Below the pieces are notes generated by a model that saw nothing but the letters and a program-made list of their open reading frames with translations, had not been told where the DNA came from and did no database searches. The position numbers and the translations under genes were made by a program. Below are positions 15,318-24,304 of a DNA stretch of 59,872 nucleotides, in pieces; the stretch's first letter is position 1; the number at the start of each line of letters is the position of its first letter. Source of the DNA: Chloroflexota bacterium (GTDB lineage: Bacteria > Chloroflexota > Anaerolineae > Promineifilales > Promineifilaceae); contig JABFFZ010000028.1 of the NCBI GenBank assembly GCA_013112725.1, positions 1-59,872 on the forward strand. The letters run 5' to 3'.

Positions 15318-18242
15318 ATGACAACCCATGAAATCATCGAAGCCGGCGAGAACGGCAGTACGGCCGTGCCCAACCACGACCTGCTCCGCCCCGCAGACCG
15401 TTTTGTCAAGCGTCATCTCGGCCCGCGCAGCAAAGATGTGACAGAGATGCTGCATACGTTGGGCCTCAACTCGCTGGATGAATTGATAGACCAGGCGGTA
15501 CCCGCCAACATCCGCATAAAAGGAGAGTTGAACCTGGAACGGCCGCGCAGCGAAACGGCCGTACTCGACGAACTACGCGCTCTGGCCGGCCAAAACCAGG
15601 TCTACCGCTCCTTCATCGGCATGGGCTACAGCGATACCGTCACCCCACCCGTCATCCAGCGCAACATCCTGGAAAACCCCGGCTGGTACACCCAATACAC
15701 CCCCTACCAGCCCGAAATCGCCCAGGGCCGGCTGGAAGCGCTGATCAACTTTCAGACCATGATCACCGACCTGACCGGCATGGAAATTGCCAACGCCTCC
15801 CTGCTGGACGAAGGCACTGCCGCCGCCGAAGCCATGACCCTCTGCCAGCGCGCCATGCCCCGCAGCAGCAAGGCCAACACCTTTTTCGTCTCTGAACTGT
15901 GCCACCCGCAAACCATCGCCGTGGTGCAAACCCGCGCTGAACCACTGGGCTACCACGTTATCGTCGGCGACCACGCCAGCTACGACTTTAGCCAGTCCAC
16001 CTTTGGCGTGCTGCTGCAATACCCGGCCACCACCGGCGACATCCTCGACTATGAACCCTTCATCCAGCAGGCGCATGAGCACGGCGCGTTAGCCGTCGTC
16101 GCCGCCGATTTGCTGGCGCTGGTGCTGCTGCGTCCGCCCGGCGAAATGGGCGCGGATGTGGTCGTCGGCAATTCGCAGCGCTTTGGTGTGCCCATGGGCT
16201 ACGGTGGCCCGCACGCCGCCTACATGGCCACCAAAGACGAGCACAAACGCATCATGCCCGGCCGCTTGATCGGCGTTTCCATAGACGCTCAGGGCAAACC
16301 CGGCTACCGGCTGGCGCTGCAAACCCGCGAACAACACATTCGCCGCGAAAAAGCGACCAGTAATATCTGTACGGCCCAGGTTTTGCTGGCCGTCATGGCC
16401 TCCATGTACGCCGTCTATCACGGCCCCGAAGGGTTAAAACGCATTGCCCGGCGTGTGCGGCTGATCACCCAGGTCGTCGCCGCCGGATTGCGCGAATTGG
16501 GCTACGAACTCAACGGCGAGCCGGTGTTCGACACCCTGAAAGTGAGCGGCGGCCCGCTGGCCCAGGCGCAAATCCAGGCGCGCGCCCTGGCGCGGCGGGT
16601 CAACCTGCGCACCTTTGCCGATGGCGCGGTGGGCGTCTCGTTAGACGAGGCCACCCGCCGCCACGATCTGGAAACGCTGCTGGAGATTTTTGGCGGGCAG
16701 CCGGGGCAGTTTGACCTGGAAGTGATGGCCGACGCCGTCTCACTGGATTACGACGCGCCCCACCAGCGCACCAGCCCGTTTCTCACCCATCCCACCTTCA
16801 ACAGCTACTTCTCGGAAACAGAGATGCTGCGCTACATTCGCCGCCTGGAAAGCCGCGATCTCTCCTTGACCCACTCCATGATCCCGCTCGGTTCCTGCAC
16901 CATGAAGCTGAACGCTACGGCCGAGATGCTGCCCATCACCCTGCCTGAATTCGGCCATCTGCACCCCTTTGCGCCGTTGGAGCAGACCCAGGGCTACCAG
17001 GAACTATTCCGCCGCCTGGAAAATTGGCTGATGGAAATTACCGGTTTTGACGCTTTCTCCTTGCAGCCCAACTCCGGTGCGCAGGGGGAGTACACCGGTC
17101 TGCTGGTCATCCGCGCTTACCATCACGCCAGAGGGGACACCCACCGCAACGTTTGCCTAATTCCCAGTTCGGCGCACGGCACCAATCCGGCCAGCGCCGC
17201 TCTGGCGGGCATGGACGTGGTGGTGGTGCAGTGCGACGAGGCCGGCAACATTGATGTGGCCGATCTGCGCGCCAAGGCGGAAAAACACCAGGAAAGGCTG
17301 GCGGCGCTGATGGTCACCTACCCGTCCACGCATGGCGTGTTTGAAGCGGCCATTGTGGAAATCTGCCAGATTGTGCATGAGTTTGGCGGACAGGTATACC
17401 TGGATGGGGCGAACATGAATGCCCAAGTGGGGCTGACCCGTCCGGGCGATTTTGGCGCGGATGTGTGCCATTTGAATTTACATAAGACATTTTGCATCCC
17501 GCATGGCGGCGGCGGGCCGGGCATGGGGCCAATTGGCGTGAAGGCGCACATTGCCCCCTTCCTGCCAGGACATCCGGTTGTGGCCGGGGTGGGCGGGACG
17601 CAGGCCATTGGGCCGGTGTCGTCGGCGCCCTGGGGCAGTGCCAGCATCCTGCCCATTTCCTATGCCTACATTGCCATGATGGGCGCCTGGGGACTGAAGG
17701 TGGCGACGGAGGTGGCGATTTTGAATGCCAACTATATTGCCGAACGGTTGGAGCCGCATTATCCGGTGTTGTATCGCGGAGCCAACGGCCGTGTCGCCCA
17801 TGAATGTATTGTGGATTTGCGTCACTTTAAGGAGTTGGTGCCGGTGGATGACGTAGCCAAGCGGCTGATGGACTTTGGCTTCCACGCCCCTACCATGTCT
17901 TTCCCCGTGCCCGGCACGCTGATGATTGAACCAACGGAGAGTGAATCGAAAGCGGAGTTAGACCGTTTTTGCCAGGCGATGATTCAGATTCGCGCCGAAA
18001 TTCGGGCGGTGGAAAATGGGGAAATCGCCCATGAGGACAGCCCGCTGGCGCACGCGCCGCACACGGCCGAGGTGATTATGAGCGACAACTGGGATCGGGC
18101 CTATTCCCGCGAACAGGCGGCCTACCCGGCCCATTGGGTGCGGGAGCGCAAATTCTGGCCTTATGTCGGCCGTATTGACAACGTCTACGGCGACCGCAAC
18201 CTGTTTTGCATCTGCCCGCCGGTGGAGGCCTACGCCGATTAA
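15318..18242 (+). CDS. gcvP: Glycine dehydrogenase (decarboxylating), P protein, single chain
   Basis: PLP enzyme that decarboxylates glycine and loads the aminomethyl group onto GcvH. At 974 residues this is the fused form (alpha and beta halves in one chain). Seen: FVKRHLGPR at the start, [29 protein letters not shown] in the N-terminal half; [21 protein letters not shown] and the PLP-lysine region [20 protein letters not shown] in the C-terminal half. It lies 100 bases after gcvH, separated by a repeat hairpin, and shares the glycine-riboswitch leader. Its last about 14 codons are duplicated at 19033-19075. Confidence 0.97.
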   Translation: MTTHEIIEAGENGSTAVPNHDLLRPADRFVKRHLGPRSKDVTEMLHTLGLNSLDELIDQAVPANIRIKGELNLERPRSETAVLDELRALAGQNQVYRSFIGMGYSDTVTPPVIQRNILENPGWYTQYTPYQPEIAQGRLEALINFQTMITDLTGMEIANASLLDEGTAAAEAMTLCQRAMPRSSKANTFFVSELCHPQTIAVVQTRAEPLGYHVIVGDHASYDFSQSTFGVLLQYPATTGDILDYEPFIQQAHEHGALAVVAADLLALVLLRPPGEMGADVVVGNSQRFGVPMGYGGPHAAYMATKDEHKRIMPGRLIGVSIDAQGKPGYRLALQTREQHIRREKATSNICTAQVLLAVMASMYAVYHGPEGLKRIARRVRLITQVVAAGLRELGYELNGEPVFDTLKVSGGPLAQAQIQARALARRVNLRTFADGAVGVSLDEATRRHDLETLLEIFGGQPGQFDLEVMADAVSLDYDAPHQRTSPFLTHPTFNSYFSETEMLRYIRRLESRDLSLTHSMIPLGSCTMKLNATAEMLPITLPEFGHLHPFAPLEQTQGYQELFRRLENWLMEITGFDAFSLQPNSGAQGEYTGLLVIRAYHHARGDTHRNVCLIPSSAHGTNPASAALAGMDVVVVQCDEAGNIDVADLRAKAEKHQERLAALMVTYPSTHGVFEAAIVEICQIVHEFGGQVYLDGANMNAQVGLTRPGDFGADVCHLNLHKTFCIPHGGGGPGMGPIGVKAHIAPFLPGHPVVAGVGGTQAIGPVSSAPWGSASILPISYAYIAMMGAWGLKVATEVAILNANYIAERLEPHYPVLYRGANGRVAHECIVDLRHFKELVPVDDVAKRLMDFGFHAPTMSFPVPGTLMIEPTESESKAELDRFCQAMIQIRAEIRAVENGEIAHEDSPLAHAPHTAEVIMSDNWDRAYSREQAAYPAHWVRERKFWPYVGRIDNVYGDRNLFCICPPVEAYAD

Positions 18243-18246
18243 CAAA
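18204..18246 (+). repeat. gcvP 3'-end direct repeat, copy 1
   Basis: 43 bases covering the end of gcvP and its stop. The same 43 bases with 3 changes occur at 19033-19075, in the same orientation. The two copies flank the small-protein/aspartic-protease pair. Confidence 0.85.
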
Positions 18247-18254
18247 TGACGGTA

Positions 18255-18318
18255 GGGGCGAGGCAACCGGGTAATACCTGCGCCACGCAGAAACCCCTTT
18301 GCCCCGGTTGCCTCGCCC
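18255..18318. repeat. Inverted repeat GGGCGAGGCAACCGG after gcvP
   Basis: GGGCGAGGCAACCGG (from 18255) is repeated inverted at about 18303-18318, forming a 15-bp stem around about 31 bases. A related GGGCGAGGCGGTTGGG / CCCAACCGCCTCGCCC pair occurs at about 19112-19173, again just after the second gcvP-end copy. Confidence 0.8.
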
Positions 18319-18728
18319 TTATACAGTTTTGAGAGCAATCTCAAACGCTTTTTGGCTCCCGTAGAAATGGACATCGAATTCTTGAAAGAAATTTATCTGG
18401 CCTAACAGAACACGCACCTCTGTACTGGGTTTACTGATCCAGGCAAAGGCCAGTCTGACAGGGGGAAAACCATCAATCTCTGCTTGAAGTAAAACAGCAT
18501 AAGCCTGTGTACCGACCAAAATCCTAAGTCGAGCGGATAGGTCTGACTATCCCAGTCGAGATTCAACGATTTGCCAACGTCATAAGGCAAAATGTTCAAA
18601 GCAGCGCCAGAGTCTACAACGGCCGTAACCGTAATAGTTGTTGAATGATGCGCAAGTTGAATATTCAGAAGGGGAATTCCCACCGGAAATTGCGGGTGAG
18701 CGGTGTAAGGAAATCGCTGGCTGTTCAT
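18319..18728 (-). pseudogene. Retropepsin-like aspartic protease, frameshifted
   Basis: From ATG 18728 the protein reads through TITVTAVVDSGAALNILPYD; the D-S-G-A active-site motif and the A-x-x-N-I-L-P continuation mark a clan AA retropepsin-like single-domain protease. Near 18520 the frame shifts; the rest (VGTQAYAVLLQAEI ... RVLLGQINFFQEFDVHFYG, which carries the typical 'LLG---FF--F-V-F' end) is in another frame down to 18319. Joined, the length would be about 135 residues, normal for these. One indel breaks it unless it is a sequencing error. It overlaps the 69-residue gene by 4 bases, so they were an operon. Confidence 0.75.
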
Positions 18729-18934
18729 GACAGCGTTTGTTTCAGGAATTGTTGTAATTGCAGTGCGGCTTTTTCCTGGTTGTCTGGGGTGAAGACAGGA
18801 TAAACAGCCTCAGCCGCAAAATATCGCGCCGGATTTTCCTCCTCCAAAAGCATCCTGGAGATGGCCTCAATGAGTTGTAGTTTCTCAAACCTCGGTAAAG
18901 ATTTGATTTCTTCGGTAATATCTGTTAACAACAT
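18725..18934 (-). CDS. Small helical protein paired with the aspartic protease gene
   Basis: 69 residues, mostly helical and charged (EEIKSLPRFEKLQLIEAISR ...). Its stop overlaps the ATG of the retropepsin-like gene (ATGA, 18725-18728). Small proteins with the 'L-R-EKLQLI--I---L--E' pattern often accompany short protease or toxin genes, so it could be an antitoxin-like partner or a substrate, but that is only inference. GGAGG at about 18942-18946 precedes the ATG at 18934. I do not recognise a named family. Confidence 0.65.
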   Translation of the reverse strand: MLLTDITEEIKSLPRFEKLQLIEAISRMLLEEENPARYFAAEAVYPVFTPDNQEKAALQLQQFLKQTLS

Positions 18935-19032
18935 GAATATCCTCCAAAGTGTTTGCTGATTCGTTCCAATTCTACGGAACTGGTTCGGTCAGTGTCAAGG
19001 CAATTTTCAGTCACAACCACCGCCAGATACTC

Positions 19033-19075
19033 TTTTGCATCTGCCTGCCGGTGGAGGCTTACGCCGATTAACCAA
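19033..19075 (+). repeat. gcvP 3'-end direct repeat, copy 2
   Basis: Duplicate of 18204-18246 with 40 of 43 bases identical, still ending in the codons for V-E-A-Y-A-D and a stop, but with no gene in front of it. Confidence 0.85.
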
Positions 19076-19199
19076 TTGTTGCCTCGCCCACATCCGATTT
19101 GCCACTACAGCAGGGCGAGGCGGTTGGGGATGAGATGTTGGTGAACAGACACGGCCGTGCCCAACCGCCTCGCCCCTACAAATTTCGTCTTGGGACATG

Positions 19200-20093
19200 T
19201 TATTCTTGCGATGGGGAGGAGATGGACGGCCGCCAAGGATAGTTGAGCCAATGCCAACCGTCTATAAATAGTTGCAATATCTCCCCGGCACTATCAATAA
19301 CAGCTAATGCCTCTTGTGCGCCATCATCACTTCCCGGAGGCGCAGGATCAACAAGGAGGACAATATATTTGCCATCAGGTGACCAGTCATAATCTTGGAC
19401 ATGTAAAAGACGTGGAATTCCATGGCTTGGAAATTGTTCCAGGTATTCATCCACCTGAAGATCTTCTGTAACAATTGGACAGATAATTACTGTTGAAACC
19501 AATTCAATATAACAAAAGCCTCCTTCGGAGGACTCCGTCCAATAGATAAATCCGACTTTGCTACCATCTGGCGACCATTTGTAGTTAAATGTTTCAACTT
19601 TTTGCTCCTCGCGCCAGACTCCAATCTGATCTAGACAAGTGAAAGAATCGGTACTCACGTCCAAAATGCAAGGGGAGTTGGCAGTCAATCCAACTCTAGG
19701 ATGAAGCAGATAATATGGAGGCGCAGGAGACCATTCCATATACTGACCAACGACATCTACATATCGACTAAGCGTGTTCCCAGCAGCGGAATAAATCGCC
19801 AAAGCAGAGATAGACCTCTGACCCATAAACGCAGTGGGGTCATCAATAGATCGTGTCCGTTCTATTGCCAGCATTTGCCCATCAGGTAACCACTCAATAT
19901 CAGAAATCCCAGAATATTGACCATCAAAAGGATTTGCCAGTTCTGTTTCTTCACCATTAACCGCATCAACAATGTAGACAACATCTGGAGTGCCTTCAGA
20001 TCTAACGATGCGAGCCAGGTAACGGCCGTCTGGTGATGATATTGGTGGGATAGGTGTAGGGGTAAGTTCTCTTGAGGGTAGAACGCGGGCCAA
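19200..20093 (-). CDS. WD40-like beta-propeller (PD40/TolB-type) protein, probably 5'-truncated
   Basis: Repeated blades of the TolB/PD40 kind are seen: ISSPDGRYLARI, IEWLPDGQMLAIERT, YKWSPDGSKVGFIYW, YDWSPDGKYIVLLVD. These proteins bind partners in the periplasm or outside the cell. Here the reading frame opens at 20093 with RVLPSRELTPTPIPPISSPD, a proline/threonine linker of the sort that normally follows a lipoprotein signal, but no signal peptide or Shine-Dalgarno precedes it. The 5' end is therefore probably lost at the rearranged segment 20094-20613. 297 residues remain. Confidence 0.65.
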   Translation of the reverse strand: MARVLPSRELTPTPIPPISSPDGRYLARIVRSEGTPDVVYIVDAVNGEETELANPFDGQYSGISDIEWLPDGQMLAIERTRSIDDPTAFMGQRSISALAIYSAAGNTLSRYVDVVGQYMEWSPAPPYYLLHPRVGLTANSPCILDVSTDSFTCLDQIGVWREEQKVETFNYKWSPDGSKVGFIYWTESSEGGFCYIELVSTVIICPIVTEDLQVDEYLEQFPSHGIPRLLHVQDYDWSPDGKYIVLLVDPAPPGSDDGAQEALAVIDSAGEILQLFIDGWHWLNYPWRPSISSPSQE

Positions 20094-20613
20094 ACCACGT
20101 TCCGTTTTTTGTAACCTACGTTCCGTTTAGTGTAACACAGGTGGTAAAAAACGGAACCCTTGTGAAACTGCCTACCGTTTTTTGCCACTCGCGTTTCGTT
20201 TGTTGGTGCTTAAGTCGTAAAAAACGAAACCTCTTTTTAGGTAAGTTCCGTTTGATTTTGCTGCCCATTTCGGGGAATTGGCGATGATCCTTTCCCTTTT
20301 AACTTAGAAATAGTTGGTCATTCTTCTCCGATCAATGTGATTTTTACAACAAAATGCTGCTGACGCGAGGGATTTTGGGATCAAACCGAAATACATTGAT
20401 TGACTTGCTCACTCACTTGCCTGGACTTCGATGGATTTTGATCAAGCTGACTGAAAACAAGTAAGCGTTTCATATCCTGTAAAACCTGTTTTTCCAGTGC
20501 GCGTTTTAGCTGTTTTGTGACGATTTGAATTACCTTAGTTTCAGTGGGATGAGGCCTTTTTCTCTCTGAAATTGAGCAAAACGGAACCTTTCTTTTGAGA
20601 GCTTTTGGAAGTT
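20094..20613. other. 520-bp gap with repeated ACGTTCCGTTT/AAAACGGAAC words; no gene seen
   Basis: No convincing gene. ACGTTCCGTTT followed by TGTAAC occurs twice about 20 bases apart (20098 and 20118). GTAAAAAACGGAACC (about 20144) and GTAAAAAACGAAACC (about 20217) are inverted versions. More copies of TTCCGTTT lie at 20245 and, inverted, at about 20576. The stretch is AT-rich compared with its neighbours, and the genes on both sides are truncated on the side facing it, so it looks like a rearrangement scar or a decayed insertion. Confidence 0.6.
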
Positions 20614-21432
20614 CTACCCTCTTTTATCGCCAACTATGGAAGTCCAGAGCATTTGAAAAACCGCCTTCATCTTAAAACTGGCTAACAGGTAAATACCCCC
20701 CGGTTTGAGGGAATTTTGGCAGCGGGCAAAGGAGCTTTTGCCCAAAACATCCAGAATCAGGTCGTAGGTTTTGCCGTTTTGGGTGAAATCTTCCTTGGTG
20801 TAATCAATCACGGCATCAGCGCCCAATGCCTGCACAAAGGCCAGCCGGGGCGTGCCGCAGACGCCGGTAACGTGTGCCCCCTGCGCCTTTGCCAGTTGCA
20901 GCGCCGCCGAGCCAATAGACCCGCTGGCCCCGTTGATCAGCAGTTTTTGGCCGGGCCGGATGTTTACTTTTTTCAGGATGTTGAGAGCGATGAGTGCGCC
21001 GGGGATAACGGCCGTTTCCGCATGGCTCAAATTGGCCGGTTTGATAGCGACGGTGCCTGTCTCTGGCATACAAAGATATTCGACATTAGCGCCCATGTTC
21101 ATACCCCGATAGCCAAAGACCGGATCGCCGGGTTTGAAGCGGGTGACTTGGTGCCCCACCGCTTCCACAACGCCGGAGAATTCATTGCCCAGGATGGGGT
21201 TTTTGGGTTTGCGCCAGCCAAAAGAGAAACGCGCCGGGAACATGAAAATCGTGGGCATATTAAATTCGGCATGGGAGATGTTTTTGAAGTTGCGGGCAAC
21301 AAGGTCGCCATAGTTCACGGCCGTAGCCGCCACGCGCACCAATATCTCATTCTCTTTCGGCGTCGGTTTGGGTATTTCTTGCAAGTGCAACACCGCCGGC
21401 GGCCCATATTCTGTGTAAATTGCTGCTTTCAT
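20614..21432 (-). CDS. MDR-family NAD(P)-dependent alcohol/quinone dehydrogenase, C-terminally truncated
   Basis: Medium-chain dehydrogenase/reductase without the catalytic zinc cysteines. Seen: MKAAIYTEYGPPAVLHLQEI, the GroES-like domain with GNEFSGVVEAVG, the nucleotide-binding LLINGASGSIGSAALQLAK, and DAVIDYTKEDF. It ends after 272 residues at SIVGDKRG, about 50-60 residues short of the family length (about 320-330), so the last strands and helix are missing. The truncation lies at the boundary of the repeat-rich gap 20094-20613. AAGGA 5 bases before ATG 21432 supports the start. It may be inactive. Confidence 0.8.
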   Translation of the reverse strand: MKAAIYTEYGPPAVLHLQEIPKPTPKENEILVRVAATAVNYGDLVARNFKNISHAEFNMPTIFMFPARFSFGWRKPKNPILGNEFSGVVEAVGHQVTRFKPGDPVFGYRGMNMGANVEYLCMPETGTVAIKPANLSHAETAVIPGALIALNILKKVNIRPGQKLLINGASGSIGSAALQLAKAQGAHVTGVCGTPRLAFVQALGADAVIDYTKEDFTQNGKTYDLILDVLGKSSFARCQNSLKPGGIYLLASFKMKAVFQMLWTSIVGDKRG

Positions 21433-21539
21433 AAAATCCTTCCTTCAATCAATTTAATCGAGGGGTGTGGGACGCCCACGTCCCACACGGGCACGAGGGT
21501 GCGCCCCGCTCCTCAGGTGCAAAACAATGGCACATGGAG

Positions 21540-22217
21540 TTATAAAGACACTGTGGGCGCGCGCCGGGAACGGCCGTATCGGGCACGACGCTTGCGGATG
21601 ACCCATTCAGCCACAGCCAGGTTGATCACCCATCCCGCGCCCATCAGCATGGCTTTGGTAAACTCGTCCGGTACGCCAAACAACAGAAACCAGGGCAGGT
21701 GGGTCAAAACCTGTGTACCTGCCCCCAGCCCAATGGCATAGCCATGCATCATCCAGTCGCCGTGCCGGGGGAAGTCGCGCTGCCGCACGGCCGTCACACC
21801 GAGAATAATGGACAGCAGCATGGCCGAGCCAAACACAAGCCGCATCATATTCAAGAGCGCACCATCACTCTCAGGCAACGCATAAAACAGCGTCATCCAC
21901 AGACCAGATAACGCCGCCGCCAGACCGGCCGGAACCAGGATGCGGCCGGCCGTGCGGTGCCATTTCGGTTTCCGGCGGCGCAAAGAGGGGGCGAACTGAA
22001 ATGCACCTAAGAGGGCATAGATCGTCACACTCAGGATGTGTACCACCACCGGCAACGGCGAAGCGAAGAAGCGGGCGTTGTCTGGCGTGATTTCCGCCCC
22101 GCCCGACAACTCGGCGATACGAGCCGCGCCGGCCAATACCGGCACAAGGCTGAGTAAAATTAGACCTATGGGCACAAGCCACTCCGTTCTGTTTATTTTC
22201 TTTCTGTTCGTGTTCAA
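21540..22217 (-). CDS. DUF2306 membrane protein
   Basis: Integral membrane protein of 225 residues with about 6-7 hydrophobic segments. The stretch HILSVTIYALLGAFQFAPSL followed by RRRKPKWHRTAGRILVPAGL and later HGDWMMHGYAIGLGAGTQVL matches the DUF2306 family (conserved H-x-x-A/T-G-R and H-x-x-W-M). Histidines at membrane borders suggest a redox or metal role, but the function is not known. The start is TTG 22217 with GGAG 7 bases before it; an ATG at 22230 is in another frame. Confidence 0.75.
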   Translation of the reverse strand: MNTNRKKINRTEWLVPIGLILLSLVPVLAGAARIAELSGGAEITPDNARFFASPLPVVVHILSVTIYALLGAFQFAPSLRRRKPKWHRTAGRILVPAGLAAALSGLWMTLFYALPESDGALLNMMRLVFGSAMLLSIILGVTAVRQRDFPRHGDWMMHGYAIGLGAGTQVLTHLPWFLLFGVPDEFTKAMLMGAGWVINLAVAEWVIRKRRARYGRSRRAPTVSL

Positions 22218-22362
22218 GTTGAATCTCCATTATTACTTCAACAAACTAATTTGATGGGGTGAGGAGGGCAGTACGCCCTCGTGCTGCTCGTTCTCGCGTG
22301 GGTGTGCGAACTCCTCAAACTCAAATGGTTGGCTACTAGCAGGCTGTCGGCAAAGTAGAAAT

Positions 22363-22445
22363 AGATACACGGATGACACGGATTTAACAGATTTACACTG
22401 ATTTTCTACTGATTTATCCGTGAGAATCCGTCTAATCCGTTTACC
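22363..22445. repeat. CACGGATT-type simple repeat
   Basis: ACACGGATGACACGGATTTA units are followed by their approximate complement (ATTTATCCGTGAGAATCCG), a loose hairpin of repeated CGGATT words between the DUF2306 and XRE genes. Confidence 0.6.
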
Positions 22446-22469
22446 GATCCTGAGTTCTCCGACAATCTC

Positions 22470-22709
22470 CTAGATAGGATCGTCTTTTGGCTCGTAGATG
22501 AAGACTTCTTCTAACGGCGAGTCCAGGACGAAGGCGATGCGAAAAGCGAGTTCCAGCGAAGGGGAGTATTTGGCGCTTTCGATGGCGTTGATGGTTTGCC
22601 GGGTCACACCCACTTTTTCCGCCAACTGTTCCTGGGTCATCTCGTTGTGGTAAAAACGCAGTTTGCGAATGTTGTTGCTAATGCGACTCTTGCCTATTTT
22701 AGAACCCAT
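22470..22709 (-). CDS. XRE-family helix-turn-helix regulator (small)
   Basis: 79-residue DNA-binding protein. The Cro/CI-type HTH is clear: IRKLRFYHNEMTQEQLAEKV, GVTRQTINAIESAKYSPSLE, LAFRIAFVLDSPLEEVF. This short form (no ligand domain) is typical of regulators that sit next to a small membrane protein. Its ATG follows the stop of the membrane-protein gene by one base, so the two are translationally coupled. It likely regulates its own operon. Confidence 0.9.
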   Translation of the reverse strand: MGSKIGKSRISNNIRKLRFYHNEMTQEQLAEKVGVTRQTINAIESAKYSPSLELAFRIAFVLDSPLEEVFIYEPKDDPI

Positions 22710-22710
22710 C

Positions 22711-23163
22711 TCAGAACCCCCTGCGATAAAGCACCAGGCGGAAAATATCGCCCATCACCTGGGCTACCAGCCCAGAGAGAATCAGTAAGCTGAACATCAC
22801 ATACGGCGACCGGCCCAGGGCAAAGGTGAGCATTGCCAGCAGCGTGCCGATGGAGGAGACAAGATAAGCCACCTGTGTGCCTCGTAAATCAATCAGCCTA
22901 TCACGCTCATCTTCAGAATCATCAATCTTGGGGTCATCATCACCCGTCCTGATGACCTCGAAAATGGCAAACCCGATGTGGGCGATGATGGTGAGGATAA
23001 TGGTGGCAATGATGCCCATCACAACGACGGTCGCCCACAAGCCAAAAACGTCGTCTGTCAGACCGCCGCCCCGCCACATGTGTGTTATCTGTTTCAGATA
23101 GAATCCCAAAATAAGGGTGAATGTTACCAGTGATACGGCCACATTCTTTTCTTTGTAAGACAT
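22711..23163 (-). CDS. Four-helix membrane protein cotranscribed with XRE regulator
   Basis: 150 residues, four transmembrane helices in two pairs (about 9-27, 43-71, 98-117, 122-140) joined by an acidic soluble loop (RTGDDDPKIDDSEDERDRLI). Two-by-two helices followed by a small XRE gene is the layout of the DUF2178-like membrane-protein/regulator pairs. Function unknown; a sensor or anti-regulator role would be inference. The Shine-Dalgarno AAGGAG lies before ATG 23163. Confidence 0.7.
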   Translation of the reverse strand: MSYKEKNVAVSLVTFTLILGFYLKQITHMWRGGGLTDDVFGLWATVVVMGIIATIILTIIAHIGFAIFEVIRTGDDDPKIDDSEDERDRLIDLRGTQVAYLVSSIGTLLAMLTFALGRSPYVMFSLLILSGLVAQVMGDIFRLVLYRRGF

Positions 23164-23179
23164 TGTGTTCTCCTTATAT

Positions 23180-23213
23180 AGACCTGACAGGTTTGAAAAA
23201 ACCTGTCAGGTCT
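23180..23213. repeat. AGACCTGACAGGTTT palindromic repeat
   Basis: 15-base arms at 23180-23194 and 23199-23213 with a 4-base loop. The same arm occurs at 26911 and 35000. Here it lies just upstream of the membrane-protein gene and partly within its promoter region. Confidence 0.9.
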
Positions 23214-23350
23214 TGTTTTCTTTACACAAAGTAATGTATGATGGACAAATAGTAATATATCTTTTACTAGATGTCAAGTATATTTTACATCAAATGGCAA
23301 AAAAAGAGGCCGTTGCCTGCAACGGCCGTGACGCGATTTTCCAAATCGCG

Positions 23351-24304
23351 TTACACCACCGTGATCACCACCTTGCCCCTGACGTGGCCCTCAGCGGCGT
23401 AACCAAGCGCCACCGGCGTTTCCGGCAACGGATATGTGCGGTCAATGACCGGCGTCACCTGGCCTGCTTCGATTAGCCCCTTCAAATAGATCAGATCCCT
23501 GGCGTTGTTTTTGGTCATCAGCGGTTGCCCTTGCTGGCGCATGAAGGGGGTCAGGAGAAACGCTTTGAACACATAGCTCATACCCCCATGCCCACTGTTC
23601 GGCACAATCAGGCCGTGCGGCGTCAGCACCCGCCGCAGGTCAGCGAAGGCGCGGTTGCCCACATTGTCCAGGATGAGATCGTAGCGCCGCTCACCCCGCG
23701 TGAAATCTTCTCTGGTGTAATCCACCACGTGGTCCGCGCCAATGGCGCGCACCATCTCCACGTTACGGCCGCTGCACACGGCCGTGACCTCCGCCCCCAA
23801 CGCCTTGCCAATCTGCACCGCAAACGTGCCCACGCCGCCCGCCGCGCCATTGATCAACACCTTGTGCCCCGGCTGCACCTTTCCGGCGTCACGTAATCCC
23901 TGGAGCGCCGTGAGTGCCGCCGTGGGTACGGCCGCCGCCTGTTCAAACGTCAGGTTCGCCGGTTTCAGCGCCAAAAGGTCGGCAGAGGCCACCACATACT
24001 CGGCAAAGGCATGACCAACAGCCCCATACACAGCATCCCCCGGCTGGAACTGCGTCACCTGGCTGCCCACCGCTTCCACATGGCCGGCCATATCCCAGCC
24101 CAACACATAATCCTTTGGCCGGGGAAAGCCTACCGTAAGACGCACTAGCCAGGGACTGCCTTTCATTGTGAAGTAATCACCCGCGTTCAGCGACGCGGCG
24201 TTTACCCGCACCAACACCTCGTCATCTTTCATCACCGGCTTGTTCATCTCCTTGAGTTGCAGCACGGATGGGGCGCCATAATTGTTTTGTACGATTGCTT
24301 TCAT
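23351..24304 (-). CDS. MDR-family NAD(P)-dependent alcohol/quinone oxidoreductase
   Basis: A full-length 317-residue zinc-free MDR enzyme. Seen: MKAIVQNNYGAPSVLQLKEM, GWDMAGHVEAVGSQV, VLINGAAGGVGTFAVQIGKA (nucleotide binding), DHVVDYTREDF, and the C-terminal VIDRTYPLPETPVALGYAAE with GKVVITVV. It is a paralogue of the truncated gene at 20614 and shows what that one has lost. Its Shine-Dalgarno AAGGAGAA lies at the very end of the MalT-like remnant, whose stop is contiguous with the ATG. Substrate unknown. Confidence 0.9.
   Translation of the reverse strand: MKAIVQNNYGAPSVLQLKEMNKPVMKDDEVLVRVNAASLNAGDYFTMKGSPWLVRLTVGFPRPKDYVLGWDMAGHVEAVGSQVTQFQPGDAVYGAVGHAFAEYVVASADLLALKPANLTFEQAAAVPTAALTALQGLRDAGKVQPGHKVLINGAAGGVGTFAVQIGKALGAEVTAVCSGRNVEMVRAIGADHVVDYTREDFTRGERRYDLILDNVGNRAFADLRRVLTPHGLIVPNSGHGGMSYVFKAFLLTPFMRQQGQPLMTKNNARDLIYLKGLIEAGQVTPVIDRTYPLPETPVALGYAAEGHVRGKVVITVV

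Noticed and set aside
15573..16082. Long antisense open frames inside gcvP, ilvD, leuB and dinG
   Set aside because: They mirror strongly conserved genes in GC-rich DNA; none has a start signal or a family pattern.
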